Shown piece after piece: positions 36,271-47,110 of a stretch of DNA of 64,000 nt (position 1 is the stretch's first letter; the number at the start of each line of letters is the position of its first letter). The position numbers and the translations under genes are program-made. This DNA is from Amborella trichopoda (lineage: Eukaryota > Streptophyta > Magnoliopsida > Amborellales > Amborellaceae). The stretch is taken from positions 862,862 through 926,861 of the forward strand of contig NW_006500357.1 of assembly GCF_000471905.2 (NCBI RefSeq), in the 5' to 3' direction. The notes beneath the pieces are model-generated. The model made no database searches. It was not told where the DNA came from and was given only the letters and a program-made list of their open reading frames with translations.

Positions 36271-36423
36271 CCAGGGTGATTCCTCCCAGAGACACTGCAA
36301 AGTTATCAAACGGAGTTCTGTGGTGTGACTTGCTTTGATCGTTTAAATAGCAAGGGTGATTCCCAGGGACCCTGCAAAGTTATCAAACGGAGTATGGTGG
36401 TGTGACTTGCTTTGATCGTTTAA
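36271..36423 (+). repeat. Duplicated 75-bp segment in the TFB5 promoter
   Basis: CAAAGTTATCAAACGGAGT, TGTGACTTGC and TTTGATCGTTTAA occur at 36271-36346 and again at 36351-36423. The copies are nearly identical apart from small indels. They lie immediately upstream of a segment with telo-box-like AACCCTAA and AGGGTTT motifs, common in plant promoters of translation and housekeeping genes. Confidence 0.85.
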
Positions 36424-36439
36424 GGCTGACACCTTCGGC

Positions 36440-37069
36440 AAACTACCTTTCAGAATTAGGGTTTCACTGGTGGAAAGGCGCGAGGAAGATCAATGAGCTC
36501 TGGTCACTAACCCTAAAAACTGGTAATCTTTTCTTTGCTCGGATCCTCACCGTAGGTCTTTCAATGTAATGGATGTTTCTTACAGGTCTGTTTCGCATAA
36601 GATTTGAAGTTCAATTATCATAAAAGATTAGTGTTTTTGCTGTGAAGAATTTACCATTTTTGAAGGCGGAATTGTTATTTTTTTTGTAGGAGTTGATATG
36701 TAGGGCACAGTTTGAGGGATTCTGAAATCAGTTTTTGTTAGATTGGAATCAGGCTTCTCTGGTGAATGAATGGGAAGGGATTTTTTTCTCATTTCTTGAG
36801 TAATTAACTAAGTGGGTTTTTCTGAGAATGAATGAGAACTAGTGTCATGCTTCGTTTTAATTTGAGTTCTGCAAAATTTTAGAATATTGGGATTTATTCG
36901 ATGCTGAGGTTAACCCTGTGATGTTAAATCAGGTCCGTTTATGTAATCGTCTCATTACCAGGTTTATGTGTTTATATAAGGCTACAATCCGGCTCTTAGA
37001 AGCTAGGGTTTTTCCAGTGTGGGTAGTTCAAAGCAACTCATGCTCTTGTTCAGGAAACCCTAAAAAATG
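36440..37069 (+). other. TFB5: Probable 5' noncoding exon(s) and alternative start region of TFB5
   Basis: Two candidate donors follow telo-box-like sequence: ACTG|GTAATC at 36523 and AAATG|GTAAGATG at 37070. The second candidate exon (37018-37069) has its own TATATAAG at about 36974-36981 and also an acceptor-like TTTTTCCAG just before it, so it could be a second first exon or an internal noncoding exon. Joining either to the acceptor at 43171 gives a 5' UTR intron of about 6.1-6.6 kb. A transcript would decide; the sequence alone does not. Confidence 0.5.
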
Positions 37070-37808
37070 GTAAGATGTCCTCATGTGCTTAAAGCTTGTG
37101 CTTTTACATGGAATTTTATGGTGAATAATTTTGTTGTTACTTTCATTTTATGACCAGTAATATGTTAGTTTGTGTTGCTTTTGCTTTACCATGTACTACG
37201 CTAGGTATTCTGGACTAATAAATCTATCATTAGTAACTTTGTGGCCGATATAGCTTGAATTTGTATAGTTATTAGACAATATAGTCTTTATCTCTTTCAC
37301 AGTTAAGATTAGGGTTTATTACACGTTGAATGAGTGGCACTAGGGTTTCTTCTATTGACTGAATCAATGTTGTTAGGACTGGACTGGTGAGCACGAGTTT
37401 GATTGGACTGTCCGAATTGGACCAGTCTAAGAAATTAAATAATTGATAAAAAGAGTAAAATAAGAAAAATTGGAAAAATAGAAAAAAATATGGAAAACTC
37501 AAAAAAATGAAAAATTCAAAAAATTCTAAAAACAAATATAACTCTTTAAGTAATAAAGAAATGCGGATTAATAATACAATAACTCAAATTTGTAAAGAAT
37601 ACTTGAAACAAAAAATTATCATATAATATTACAAAATTAGTCGTGAACCACAATCATATGTAGGGCGAAGTAAGTAACATCACCGCATGTCCACAATCTG
37701 CAACTCATAGGCCTCAAAATCTTAGCAACTCATAGGCCTCAAAATCTCGTTAGAATTAGAATATTACAAAACTCAAGTGATATAATAACAATGTAAAAAA
37801 CAATTAAG

Positions 37809-37950
37809 TTTTCTTCATTAATTTCATTTCCATCTCCTTGCTTATCATTGGGCTCCTCAACATTGACCTTTGAATCATCATCATTATCATAGGTCAACAA
37901 TGAAGAGCCCAATGATAAGCAAGGAGATGGAAATGAAGTTGATGAAAAAG
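37809..37950. repeat. 60-bp near-perfect hairpin with 21-nt loop
   Basis: 37809-37869 is the inverse of 37891-37950 with few mismatches; the core TTTCATTTCCATCTCCTTGC pairs with its complement. The loop is 37870-37890. One strand of the arm encodes an acidic run (NDKQGDGNE), so it may be an inverted duplication of a small coding fragment. It sits between the left TIR and the LINE relic. Confidence 0.85.
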
Positions 37951-37959
37951 TCAATGTTA

Positions 37960-39913
37960 TGTGGAATTGAGATGGTTGACTGTATTAAGAAAGTGGCAAC
38001 AAAAGTTATAGGAAAAACTAGAGGGAAAAAAAAATTCCGATTAGGAAACTTGCTGGTGAAGTGATGAGGTTCATAAAGCCATTAGCGAAAACTGATTCAT
38101 GTTATGAAACTTGGCAATGTAATAGAAATGATCAAAATTTATAATGATATAAAAATGGCAAGAAAAATATTAAACAAATAGTAAGGCTAAACTTAAGGCA
38201 TATGATAATCTATACAGTAAACTGGGAACAAGAAAAGGTAAAAAAAAGTCTTTAAAACAACAAAAATGAGAGAGAAAAAATGTAGGGATCTAGACCATAT
38301 TAAATGCATTAAGAGTGAGGATTAATTTTTAAATGATGAACACATTGGGAACACAGTGGTAGAAGGGACCGTTGGCATAAATGAGGGTAGTGGCCATCGA
38401 TACATTCGTATGATTAGGATATCAAAAGTGAAAGAAGCCTTGCAGATGATGAAGATAGGAAAGGCTTTAGTATCAAATGGTATCTCAAGAGAGGTTCGGA
38501 AGTGCATGGGGGAGATCGGCATTGACTGACTGACCAAGTTGTTCATCAAAGTCTTGAGAACAAAGAAAATGATAGCTGAATGGAGGAAAACCATTGTGAT
38601 ACCTGTTTCAAGAGCAAAGGAGACATACAAAATGGTGCGAACTATCGAGGGGTCAACTTATGAGCCACTCTATGAAGTTGAAGGAGAGAGTGATTGAGCA
38701 ATGACTAAGGAATGAAACAAGTGTATCAGAAAACCATTTCGACTTTATGTCAGGGAGGTCAATAATTGAGGCTATTTTCCTACTTAGACAACTTATTGAG
38801 AAGTTTAGGGCGAAGGGAAAAGACGTGTACAATCTACATGGTCTTTATTGATATAGAGAAAGCTTATGAAAGAGTACTATGAGGTTTACTTTGGTGAGTG
38901 TTGGAAAAGAATGGAGTTTCCAGATACTATATCGACTTGGTAAGAGATATATATGAGGGAATGCTAACTAGTGTGTAGGCAAGTAGTGGAGAGACGAGTA
39001 AGTTTTCAGTGACAATAGGTCTACATCAGGGGTTAGCTTTGAGTCCATGCCTCTTTGTCTTAGTTTTGGCTGACTGAATTAGGTACCTACAAGATGAGGT
39101 ACTGTGGTGTATGTTGTTCGTGGAAGACATAATTTTGATTGATGAGACCCGAAACGTCAACACAAAGTTCGAACTTTGAAGGGATGCTCTAAGATTTGAA
39201 GGTGTTAAAATTAGCCGTTGCATGGAATGCTAATTTAATAATAATTGGAGAAGAGATGAGAAATTAGTTAAAATTGATGGCTAAGAAATACCAAAAAGAG
39301 CGCATTTTTTATATCTTGGATCAATAATCCAAAAAAATGGAGACATTGAGGATAGATGTTGCACATAGAATTAGAGCTGGGTAAGGAAGTGGAGATGTAC
39401 GACTGGAGTTTTATGTGATCGCTGCATACCAATGAAGCTGAAGAGAAAGTTCTATAGGACAGTTGTGAGACCATATTTGCTTTATGGGGCAGATTGTTGG
39501 GCGGTCAAGAAACAACATACTCATAGGATGAGTGTAGTTAAGACGAAGATGTTGAGTTGGATGAGTGGCAAGACAAGAAGGTATATATTTCGAAATGGAT
39601 GCATTACAGAGAATTTAGGTGTGGCTCCAATAGGTGATAAGATGAGAGAAAGTAGACTTAGGTGGGTTGGGCATGCGCAGTGTAGGCCCAGTATGGTAGC
39701 TGTTAGGAGGTGCGAGTTAGTTTAATTGGAAAGCTCAAAGTGGGCAAGGGGTAGGCTCAAAAGGATATGGTTGGAAGCAGTAAGATAAAATATGGGGACT
39801 TATGACCTCGCTGAAGGTATGGTCCTTGATAGAGCAGAATGACAAACCGGGCTTTGTACAGCCGATCCCAAAAGTTTGGAAAAGGCTCTGATGATGATGA
39901 TGATTATTATTAT
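37960..39913 (+). pseudogene. RTE-like LINE reverse transcriptase relic
   Basis: Fragments in three frames keep the order of a non-LTR RT: LYSKLGTRKGKK (about 38210), DLDHIKCIKSED, IRMIRISKVKEALQMMKIGKA (38400), FIKVLRTKKMIAEWRKTIVIP (38550), FIDIEKAYERV (38850), IYEGMLTSV (38955), SVTIGLHQGLALSPCLF (39010), MKLKRKFYRTVVRPYLLYGADCW (39432, split by no stop) and MRESRLRWVGHAQCRP. It ends near ADPKSLEKALMMMMIIII, where a TGATGATGATTATTATTATT tail begins, typical of RTE elements. Endonuclease is missing and stops are frequent. It was inserted in the long-TIR element. Confidence 0.8.
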
Positions 39914-39924
39914 TTTTATTTTGG

Positions 39925-40614
39925 GGAAAATTACAAAAAACACTCTAAAATGGACTATCTATGCAACTTACCCCCACCCCAATCTTTTCTCTCACTTTTT
40001 TCCCCCAAACAACCTTTCCTCGCAAATAACCCTCCCAACCTAAAAGTAGCATGAAATAAGACTAAACTACCCTTGTTTGTTTTCTCACGGTCTTCTCTCT
40101 CCTGTTTTCACACGCGCTTCAGCAGTACAAACACGCGCTCCGGCATTCTGAATGTGCGCTTTGAAAATGTAGGTCTGAGCCACAGTGCTCCGACATTATG
40201 AGAACTCTCTCCGGTAGTGCAAAGATGCACTCCGGCAATGAAGTCTCTGGAGCCATAGCGCTCCGGCAATGGAGGATCGCGCTTTGGCAGTATAAACAAG
40301 CACTTCGGCATTCTGAATGTGCGCTCCAGCAATGCAGGTCTGAGCCACAGCGATCCGGCATTATGAGATTGCGATCTGACATTATGAGAACGCGTTCCGA
40401 CAGTGCAAAGGCGCGCTCCGGCAGTACGCTTCTTGGGATCCGTGAATTGATTTGGTTTGTACACGAAGGGCATTTCCGTCCAAAAAAATAACAACTTTTT
40501 ACCTTGGGAGGTTTTCACGAGGAAAGGTTGTTTTGGGGAAAAAAGTGAGAGAAAAGATTGGTTGGGGGTAAGTTGCATAGATAGTCCATTTTAGGGTGTT
40601 TTTTGTAATTTTCC
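39925..40614. mobile_element. 690-bp MITE with 125-bp TIRs and an internal minisatellite
   Basis: TIRs start GGAAAATTACAAAAAACACYC and extend about 125 nt (39925-40049 and 40493-40614, inverted, few mismatches). The left end adjoins the TGATGA/TTA tail of the LINE, so the insertion hit or flanks that tail. The interior holds a GC-richer array of degenerate repeats (40105-40440). Coding potential on either strand is repeat-derived. No clean target duplication was identified. Confidence 0.82.
40105..40440. repeat. Degenerate minisatellite of CGCTCCGGCA-type units
   Basis: Units of roughly 20-25 nt repeat the theme GCGCTCCGGCATTNTGA or GCGCTCCGGCAATG, with higher-order copies (AGGTCTGAGCCACAG occurs twice, near 40170 and 40327). 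It lies between the TIRs of the MITE. Confidence 0.8.
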
Positions 40615-41044
40615 ATTTATTATATCAGTTAGGTTTTGTATCAGTCTAATAGTAAGAAGCTTTTAAGGCTTAAAAGTTACAAATTGTGGACTTGTGGTGA
40701 TGTACTTACTTTGTCTCTACATATGATTGTGGTTCATGATTAATTTTTAATATTATATGAGGATTTTTTTTGTCTTCTTTACAAATTTAAGTTATTGTAT
40801 TCTTAATGAGTATTTCTTTATTGCTTGAGAAGTTATATTTGTTTCTAATAATTATTTATTTATTTTTAAGATTTTCCTTTTTTCCATATTTTCTCTATTT
40901 TCCCCAATTTTTCGTATTTTACTAGTTTTATCAACTATTTAATTTCTTATACTGGACCAACCGGTAAACCGGTCCAGTTCAGCCGGCCCAACTGAACCTG
41001 TGCCTTCACTGGTTCGGTCACTGGTTTGATCCTGAGAACATTGA

Positions 41045-43171
41045 TAATGACAATTTTATAGTAGATGTAAGAACCAGTATTTTCAACACTTAATTTTTCT
41101 TTCCCTTTCCTTCATCTATATTATTCCTTTCTTCTTCTTAGAGTGCATTGTATATTATATTATGATAAATGTTAAGAACCAATATTTTCAGGCTGTGCTG
41201 ACAAAGGCCACATTTCTAATGTACTCTAGGGATTCTCTGTGGCTCTTGTTGTTTACACAGATCTATCAATTATACTTCTTTCACCCCAGTGGTTTATTGC
41301 CCAACCTGCCAAAATGGTTGAACCATTGATTGCCACATAAACAACTGGTTGCATTGAACTCTTTTTATAGCTAGGTTATCGGTGTTTTGAGCCCCTTGCC
41401 TTTAAATAAATGACTAAATGATACGTAGTCATTAAAATGCTGAAGATCACAATAAACAAAAGCAGTCTCCCTTACATGAAACTAGAAAATGGTCACCAGA
41501 AACCATCCGTGGGGAGACATTGACAGTGGCTCCCATATAGTAGTCTCCTCATTTGCTTCACTAGCTAGTAGTAAATCTGCCGCCTGAATCCTGATTAATT
41601 GCCTGAAAATGTGAGAGAATAACTGGTTGAAGCGCATTACACTCTTCCATTATTGGACCATCCTTCTAAGCTCCAAGCCAGGTGCTTGCGTTTTATGAAG
41701 CCAAATGGTAACTGTGAGGAGCTAGATTCAATCCATTAATGAGAAAAGCATATTCTTTTAGCTAATAGGTGCCTAACTGGTATTGCTTGCAATTCCCATA
41801 ATTGTATGAACCCTCCATGGATTCCCAAAGGCTGTAAACATGTAACCTTTTTTTTTTTTCCCTGAAATAAGAATGTCTGAATGATATCCAGCACTTTGTC
41901 TTTCCATTTACAAATGTTTCGTCCGTGATCAAGTTGGATTCATATCACCTCTGTTTATTCTTCATCTTACATACTAAAGGCCAATGTTTTAAAGACTGAC
42001 ATTCCTAAACTTTTCTCGAGGGAAAGAAGTTAAATACCATTATGCAGATAACTTATGTTTCGGGGTTGTAGGGTTTTGGCTTTATGGGTGAGTGTTATTA
42101 ATTTTAATCTTTTTGATCCATGTCCTAAGTTGAATATGGCTTCCAAATGGTCATGTATATTCATGATTTGATTAAAAAATATATTTAATCAATGATGTCT
42201 AACCAGTTGGTTTATTTCCTAGGGTTGCTTGGTAGTTTCTTCCTGTAATCTGTAAATTTGACCATCAATAAAATATTTGATCAGTCCATCATGACATACA
42301 CTTACATGTATACATTCAAAACAATCTTTTGAATTGAATGAGAAATTCTGCATAGACTTGAGCTCTGTGTATGTGTACTAGCGCACACGTGGGTCTTCCT
42401 CTAAGATAGAAAAGTGATCCATAGTAGGAAAAAGTGATTGCAGTGTTTGAATTTCTTTAACCATTTGTTAAGACTGTAAAAGAATGTTCTACAGTTTAAC
42501 ATGGTACACTTCTTCATTCTAGATGTTATAGAGCTAGATAAAAAGTTAAGGATATTATTAAGGTCTGTTCTTACTAAAAAACAGTTACAGAAGATTTATT
42601 TCAAAATCTTGTGAAACTAGTGCAAGTGCAAGGAGTTGTAAAAGTTGTTATCTTTGATATCAAATTTTCCGTTTGATACGTAATATAGCAGTAGTCGATA
42701 TGACGTATGGATACTTAGTTGCATTTATTTTCTCCAAAAAAGGAAAACACTTGTATGTTTATCTAGTTGGTTTGCAAGAGTTAGCTAAGTGGCCTCAAGG
42801 GTTCTAAACTGCAATAGTGAGAAGAGTGGAAATGACACTGAAGTTTCTAATTTGGCTTTTGGTCTAAACTGAAGCACAAAGGAAATATGAGGGCCTGGCT
42901 CCCCTCTATGGAGGGAGGGAGGGAAGGAATAAAATCGTAGAAGAAGTTAATATCCCCATAATTGTTCTATTTATATGGTTCTGTTATTGTCTTCAATGAA
43001 TTTTTTTTATAGTATTTGTAGCTCTTGTGGTTAGGCTAAAGCTCTCCCGAACTCTATTAGCATGTGTATGAGTGCACGTGTGTGATCTTTTTTGGAGAGG
43101 GGAAACACACAAATGCACATGCACAGGGACACAAATGAAATTCATATTTGAGTGTATCCATTTATGTGCAG
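41045..43171 (+). other. Rest of the large TFB5 intron; no feature seen
   Basis: No coding block, RNA gene or clear TE boundary could be recognised here. Composition is AT-rich, typical of plant intron. It ends with the acceptor TTTATGTGCAG at 43171. Confidence 0.5.
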
Positions 43172-43206
43172 GCAAAGGTTCAAGGTAACTAAATAGGAAG
43201 GCCAAT

Positions 43207-43968
43207 ATGGTGAATGCCATTAAGGGCCTCTTCATCTCATGGTGAGGAAAATCGATCAAGCATTTCCATGTGATCTCTTTATATCTGTACTCTTTTAACA
43301 ATGAGCATATGTACTTCTCTTCTTATATGTTATTTCAATATAGGTAATTAGATGGATGGATAGGTAGTTCTATATAAATGGGTGGGTTTTGTTAACCTTT
43401 TCTATTTAGAGTGGAAGTTTTGTGAACTGTTACCAGAAGTTTTTAAACCCAAAATGCTCTTTGCTCTTTGTATTAGTCATTTGCATTTATGGCCAGTGCG
43501 ATTGTGCCATTTATTGAGGGGCTATAAAAAAAAAAGTACTATAAAAGCTGAAATTCAGCTATGTGAAGGCATGCCATTCTTTCTTACAGTTGCATGTGAA
43601 TACTTGTGTTTTCAGTCATTGCTCTTCAAATTGTGTTGCAAATTTTCTATGAAGTCTTATATACTTTCACCCTTCATTGAGACGCTTCTATTCTTATAGA
43701 AAAACAAAGACTTCTATTTCGTTATAGTGGTCAGGTATCACAGAGCTTTTATGTATGTTTATGTAATTTGTTTCTGGTGTTGTTTTGTAGTGATGTTCCA
43801 ATGGCTCAATTTATTGTGAGTCTAAATGCATCATTACCCGCTTCTCAGAAATTTATCATTCACATGTTGTACAACTCACACTTGTTTGTGCAAGCTCATG
43901 CTGGTGAAATGATTCGGAATAAAATCTCAGAGTTTAGAGATCTGAATTCATATGAGAAGCCTGCATGA
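43207..43968 (+). CDS. TFB5: TFIIH subunit TFB5/GTF2H5 (TTDA), two coding exons
   Basis: The smallest core subunit of general transcription factor IIH; in other eukaryotes it stabilises TFIIH and stimulates the XPB ATPase in nucleotide-excision repair, in the nucleus. Coding exon 1 is 43207-43241 (35 nt, MVNAIKGLFIS plus TG), donor TG|GTGAGG; the exon begins after the acceptor at 43171. Exon 2 is 43791-43968, acceptor TGTTTTGTAG, restoring Cys across the junction and encoding DVPMAQFIV, ASQKFIIHML, HLFVQAHAGEMI and the C-terminal YEKPA. Total 213 nt gives 70 aa, the usual family length (about 71). Frame and phase are intact and no lesion is visible. The start is chosen because MVN is the family N terminus. 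Identification rests on motif recognition, not a search. Confidence 0.88.
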
Positions 43969-44413
43969 TTCGGTTCCAGGGGTGTTTTTTTATACGTGTT
44001 TTTGTTATGTCCATTGTAATATTAACTCAGATGCTTGCCTATTGCAGTTTGGTAAAGTTGAGTTGTGTGTGAATTAGTGAAGAATGAATTACAGGGTCTT
44101 ATGATCATTTTTCTTTCTCGCATGAGCTTTTACAATTTTTTTTTTCATTTCATCTCTCTCTCTCTCTCTCCGTGTGGATTTATTCGGTGCAGCATACAGC
44201 TCTTTTGTATTGTGAACTCTCATCTCTTCAATAATAATTTTATTTTAGATAAAAATTTGTATGAGATGTCAAATGCACACTTTAAAAAATCATTTAGAAT
44301 AGTGTTTAGATGTTGGAAAACCTTATGATTTGATTATCTAGACTTCAAGATGTATGGGTATGAAGAGAAAAAAAGATTTTCAAATTTTAATAATAGTATA
44401 TATTGTAATGAGT
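43969..44413 (+). other. TFB5 3' UTR and flank
   Basis: No coding region. A (TC)n run lies at about 44152-44170 and AATAAT-rich sequence at about 44230-44245 could serve as a polyadenylation region. The exact end is not determinable. Confidence 0.45.
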
Positions 44414-44589
44414 AATGATTCTATAAGACCCTCACCCACCTAAAGGATCTCTATTAAAGTTGGCACTGATCTCCAAAAAAGTTATCACATGGGTGTGAGA
44501 TTTGATTTTTCTATAGATTCGTGTCAAATTTAATGGTGATCTTTTGGGGGTCTTACATATGGGTGGGGGAGGGTCCTATAAGATCATTT
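44414..44589. mobile_element. Small MITE with about 25-bp TIRs
   Basis: The left end AATGATTCTATAAGACCCTC is matched by the inverse of GAGGGTCCTATAAGATCATT at the right end. The right terminus is partly duplicated in tandem (GGGGGAGGGTCTTATAGGAT at about 44606-44625). No coding capacity. Confidence 0.75.
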
Positions 44590-44659
44590 CTCGTTTGTAA
44601 TATATGGGGGAGGGTCTTATAGGATCATTTTTCGTTTGTAATATATTATTTGGATGGTC

Positions 44660-45650
44660 TATTTTTAGGATTTTCAAATGTTTACCTGTATGTTTGGCAT
44701 TTTTAGAATTCTAAATTTTATAAATTAGGGATCAAAATAGATATTCAAGGCATTATAAGGTCTCCAACACAGGAAGTACATCCGACAAAATTTGGAGGTA
44801 CGTCACTTCTACAGTCCAAGAAAGATGCCTTATAGAAATGTCCTTTTTTTTGTTTTTGTTTTTTTGCATTGCAAGGCGTGAATCTGTGCTTAAACCCATA
44901 TGCCTGTTGTACCCAATCGGATATTAAATGTGGTACCACATTACAGTAAAATCAATGACACCTATAAATGGTTGGTGTACCATATGTCAGTAAGCACTAA
45001 CAACTCATACTTGTAAAATCAAATTGACGTCGAGCCTTAGTGGCGGACATCATTGGTTTGGGTGAGTGAGGCCAACGGTTGGAATCCTTGAAGTTTTTTC
45101 AAAGGTTTTGTAATGGCATACACATGGATGCTTAATAGTTAATAGACGAGCATCCTTTAATGGTTTAGATTGAAAAAAACTGAATTTTATTTTTTTTTTA
45201 ATTTATTATTTAAAGATGATATTAATTTGAAATTAGGATTTTTTTCTTCAGTTTTTTTAAGTAGAATTGAATTAAAATAATAAAAAATATTTTGAATAAA
45301 TATTGATCAAAATAAATTTAGGCTTAGTTTGGTTTTTTAATTTAAAATAATTTTAATTATTTTCATTTGGTTTGCCTTTATAAAAATACTTCAGAATTCA
45401 AATAAATGTTTTATTTAAATAGAAGATAAAATATGAAATTAATTTTTGGCATTAGATATGGCCTTGTGAAATCTCGACCATTAGATAGGTTTGTGCACCC
45501 TTCTACCCGTCCACATGATGTAGACCGGATACTTTTAGTGAGGGCCCTAACGCGTGTAGATCATTGTCCAAAGTCATAAGCTTCTCTATGCTCTTTCTCA
45601 CTGCCATCCAATTCCCACTCTCTCTCACATGGATTAGCGTTCATGAATCT
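44660..45650. other. AT-rich noncoding stretch; nothing supported
   Basis: Long A/T runs (for example around 45180-45300) and no coding frame with protein-like composition. No promoter or RNA gene could be supported. Confidence 0.5.
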
Positions 45651-45659
45651 TTGCTCTCT

Positions 45660-47110
45660 CTTGTGAGCTTACATTCTACATGTGGAATAAATCTCTTCTC
45701 TTATCGCGACTGATCGAATAGAGACAAATGCAGAGGTTCTAAGAAAAGTGAGAAAAGCAGCAAGAAGAGCAAGGAGTATGGTTGAGAACCTCTTCTTTAG
45801 AAAGGAGAATAGCTCTGGTAAAAACACAGTTAATGACTTCACAGAGGAAGAGTCGAGATGATCGGTTTGTGATAGAAAGGTTCGGTTCATGGACAAAGAT
45901 GACACCAATTTGTGCCATACAAATATGCAGAACTTTTCATGGCATGACAGTGTGATCAGAGAACCAAATTGAGTTCGATTCTCTTATGAGAGAGTTGTTT
46001 GGTTATGTAAGACCATGAAGAGTGGGAGAAGATTGAACAGTTTGGCATGACTACAGATTACTCGTGGCACCTCAGCATCATGAATAAAGAAGTTGGCATG
46101 CAAATATTTTTGAGTGTTTGTTAGGCATCAAAGATGAAAACTGTGTGAGCTTCCATGGAAGCAATGGCTCTGGTTTGTTAGGTGGTAGTAGAATCAGGGG
46201 AGAAGAGGCCAGATAAATGGAAAGCTTATGGGTAGGTTTGGGAACAAAATTAGAGCCTTGATCACAAAATGTGCATCTTGGATGAAACTTGGAATAATCT
46301 ATGTTAAAAAGGCCTGTATTTTGGTGCAGATTTGAGCCTCAGGAAGCATTCTAAGTGTCTTTGGGCTCTTCTAGACCCAGAGTTTGAGGAATACTTATTT
46401 TGACGCCAAAATTGGAGAGGGAAAGAAAGAGATTTAGTGAGAGCAAATCTAACAGGCTTTTGTTGATGATGTTGTGAAAGCTTATGAGAAGCTTAGCGAT
46501 GAAAGGAAATGAGATTGTTGGGATTGCTTGTTCTCGAACCATCAAAGTTCTTCTTCTTCATCTTCATACACGTGAACGGAAGGCCAAGCTCGAAGCCATG
46601 GAGACCGGTTACTTCAATGAAGATCAGATTTCTAGTCGTGAAACTGGGAACTGATGGGCGACTATGAAGTAGAGGATGAAGAAGATGAAGAGGGAGAAAC
46701 AAAGAATTGGGGTGAGGATGATGAAGAGGTTGAGGAACAGGTAGAGACTAAAGAATCAAGGTAATTATGAAGATGTGGAGGATGAAGACAAAGTGGTTGA
46801 AGCCGAAAAAGTGGAATTGGGAATCAGAGAGGGAAGCTAGGCCTGAGGAGAGAAAGAGCTGTTGGAAAGAAGACTTTGAGAAGGCAGTGAGGAGCCCAGA
46901 AGCCATGGACGACTGGTTAAGAGGATTGTGGAGGCTTCTACTAAGCTTAGAAGAAGCAAATGAGAGCTAGGAGTCAGATGAAGAAGGAAACAAAGGAGCT
47001 TGATTAAGAAAAGGAGAGGATAAAACCCGAGCCTGCTAGAGAGGATAGGGAGCATATAGGCTATGATACAAGGAGGATAAGGAAGATAAAGGTACCACCT
47101 GACCTGTTTC
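45660..47110 (+). pseudogene. Unidentified coding-like relic
   Basis: Protein-like fragments occur in shifting plus frames: RELFGYVRP (about 45990), a VDDVVKAYEKLSDERK block near 46455-46505 and an acidic block GDYEVEDEEDEEGETKNWGE with EDDEEVEEQVETKESR (46650-46760). A Lys/Arg-rich tail with REHIGYDTRRIRKIKVPPDL follows near 47050-47105. Stops and shifts separate them and no intron borders are clear, which suggests a decayed, perhaps processed, gene copy. I do not recognise the family. Low-complexity acidic or basic runs can mislead, so confidence is low. Confidence 0.3.

Larger units (their letters stand above)
37364..41044. mobile_element. 3.7-kb DNA element with long terminal inverted repeats
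   Basis: Left TIR (37364 to about 37709) and right TIR (about 40670-41044) are inverted copies of about 350 nt, diverged with indels. Shared blocks include TACATATGATTGTGGTTCA (right-arm sense), TTTACAAATTTRAGTTATTG and a GGTCCAGTT-type end. The ends read TCAATGTTGT and the inverse of AACATTGA. No transposase is recognisable. I could not identify a convincing target-site duplication. It carries a hairpin, a LINE and a MITE, and lies in the large TFB5 intron. MULE-like or foldback status is a guess. Confidence 0.75.

Noticed and set aside
38322-38630. 102-aa minus-strand frame within the LINE
   Set aside because: Shadow of the plus-strand RTE-like RT coding sequence.
40108-40578. 156-aa minus-strand frame with repeated Arg/Ser motifs
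   Set aside because: Generated by the minisatellite inside the MITE; no start context or homology.
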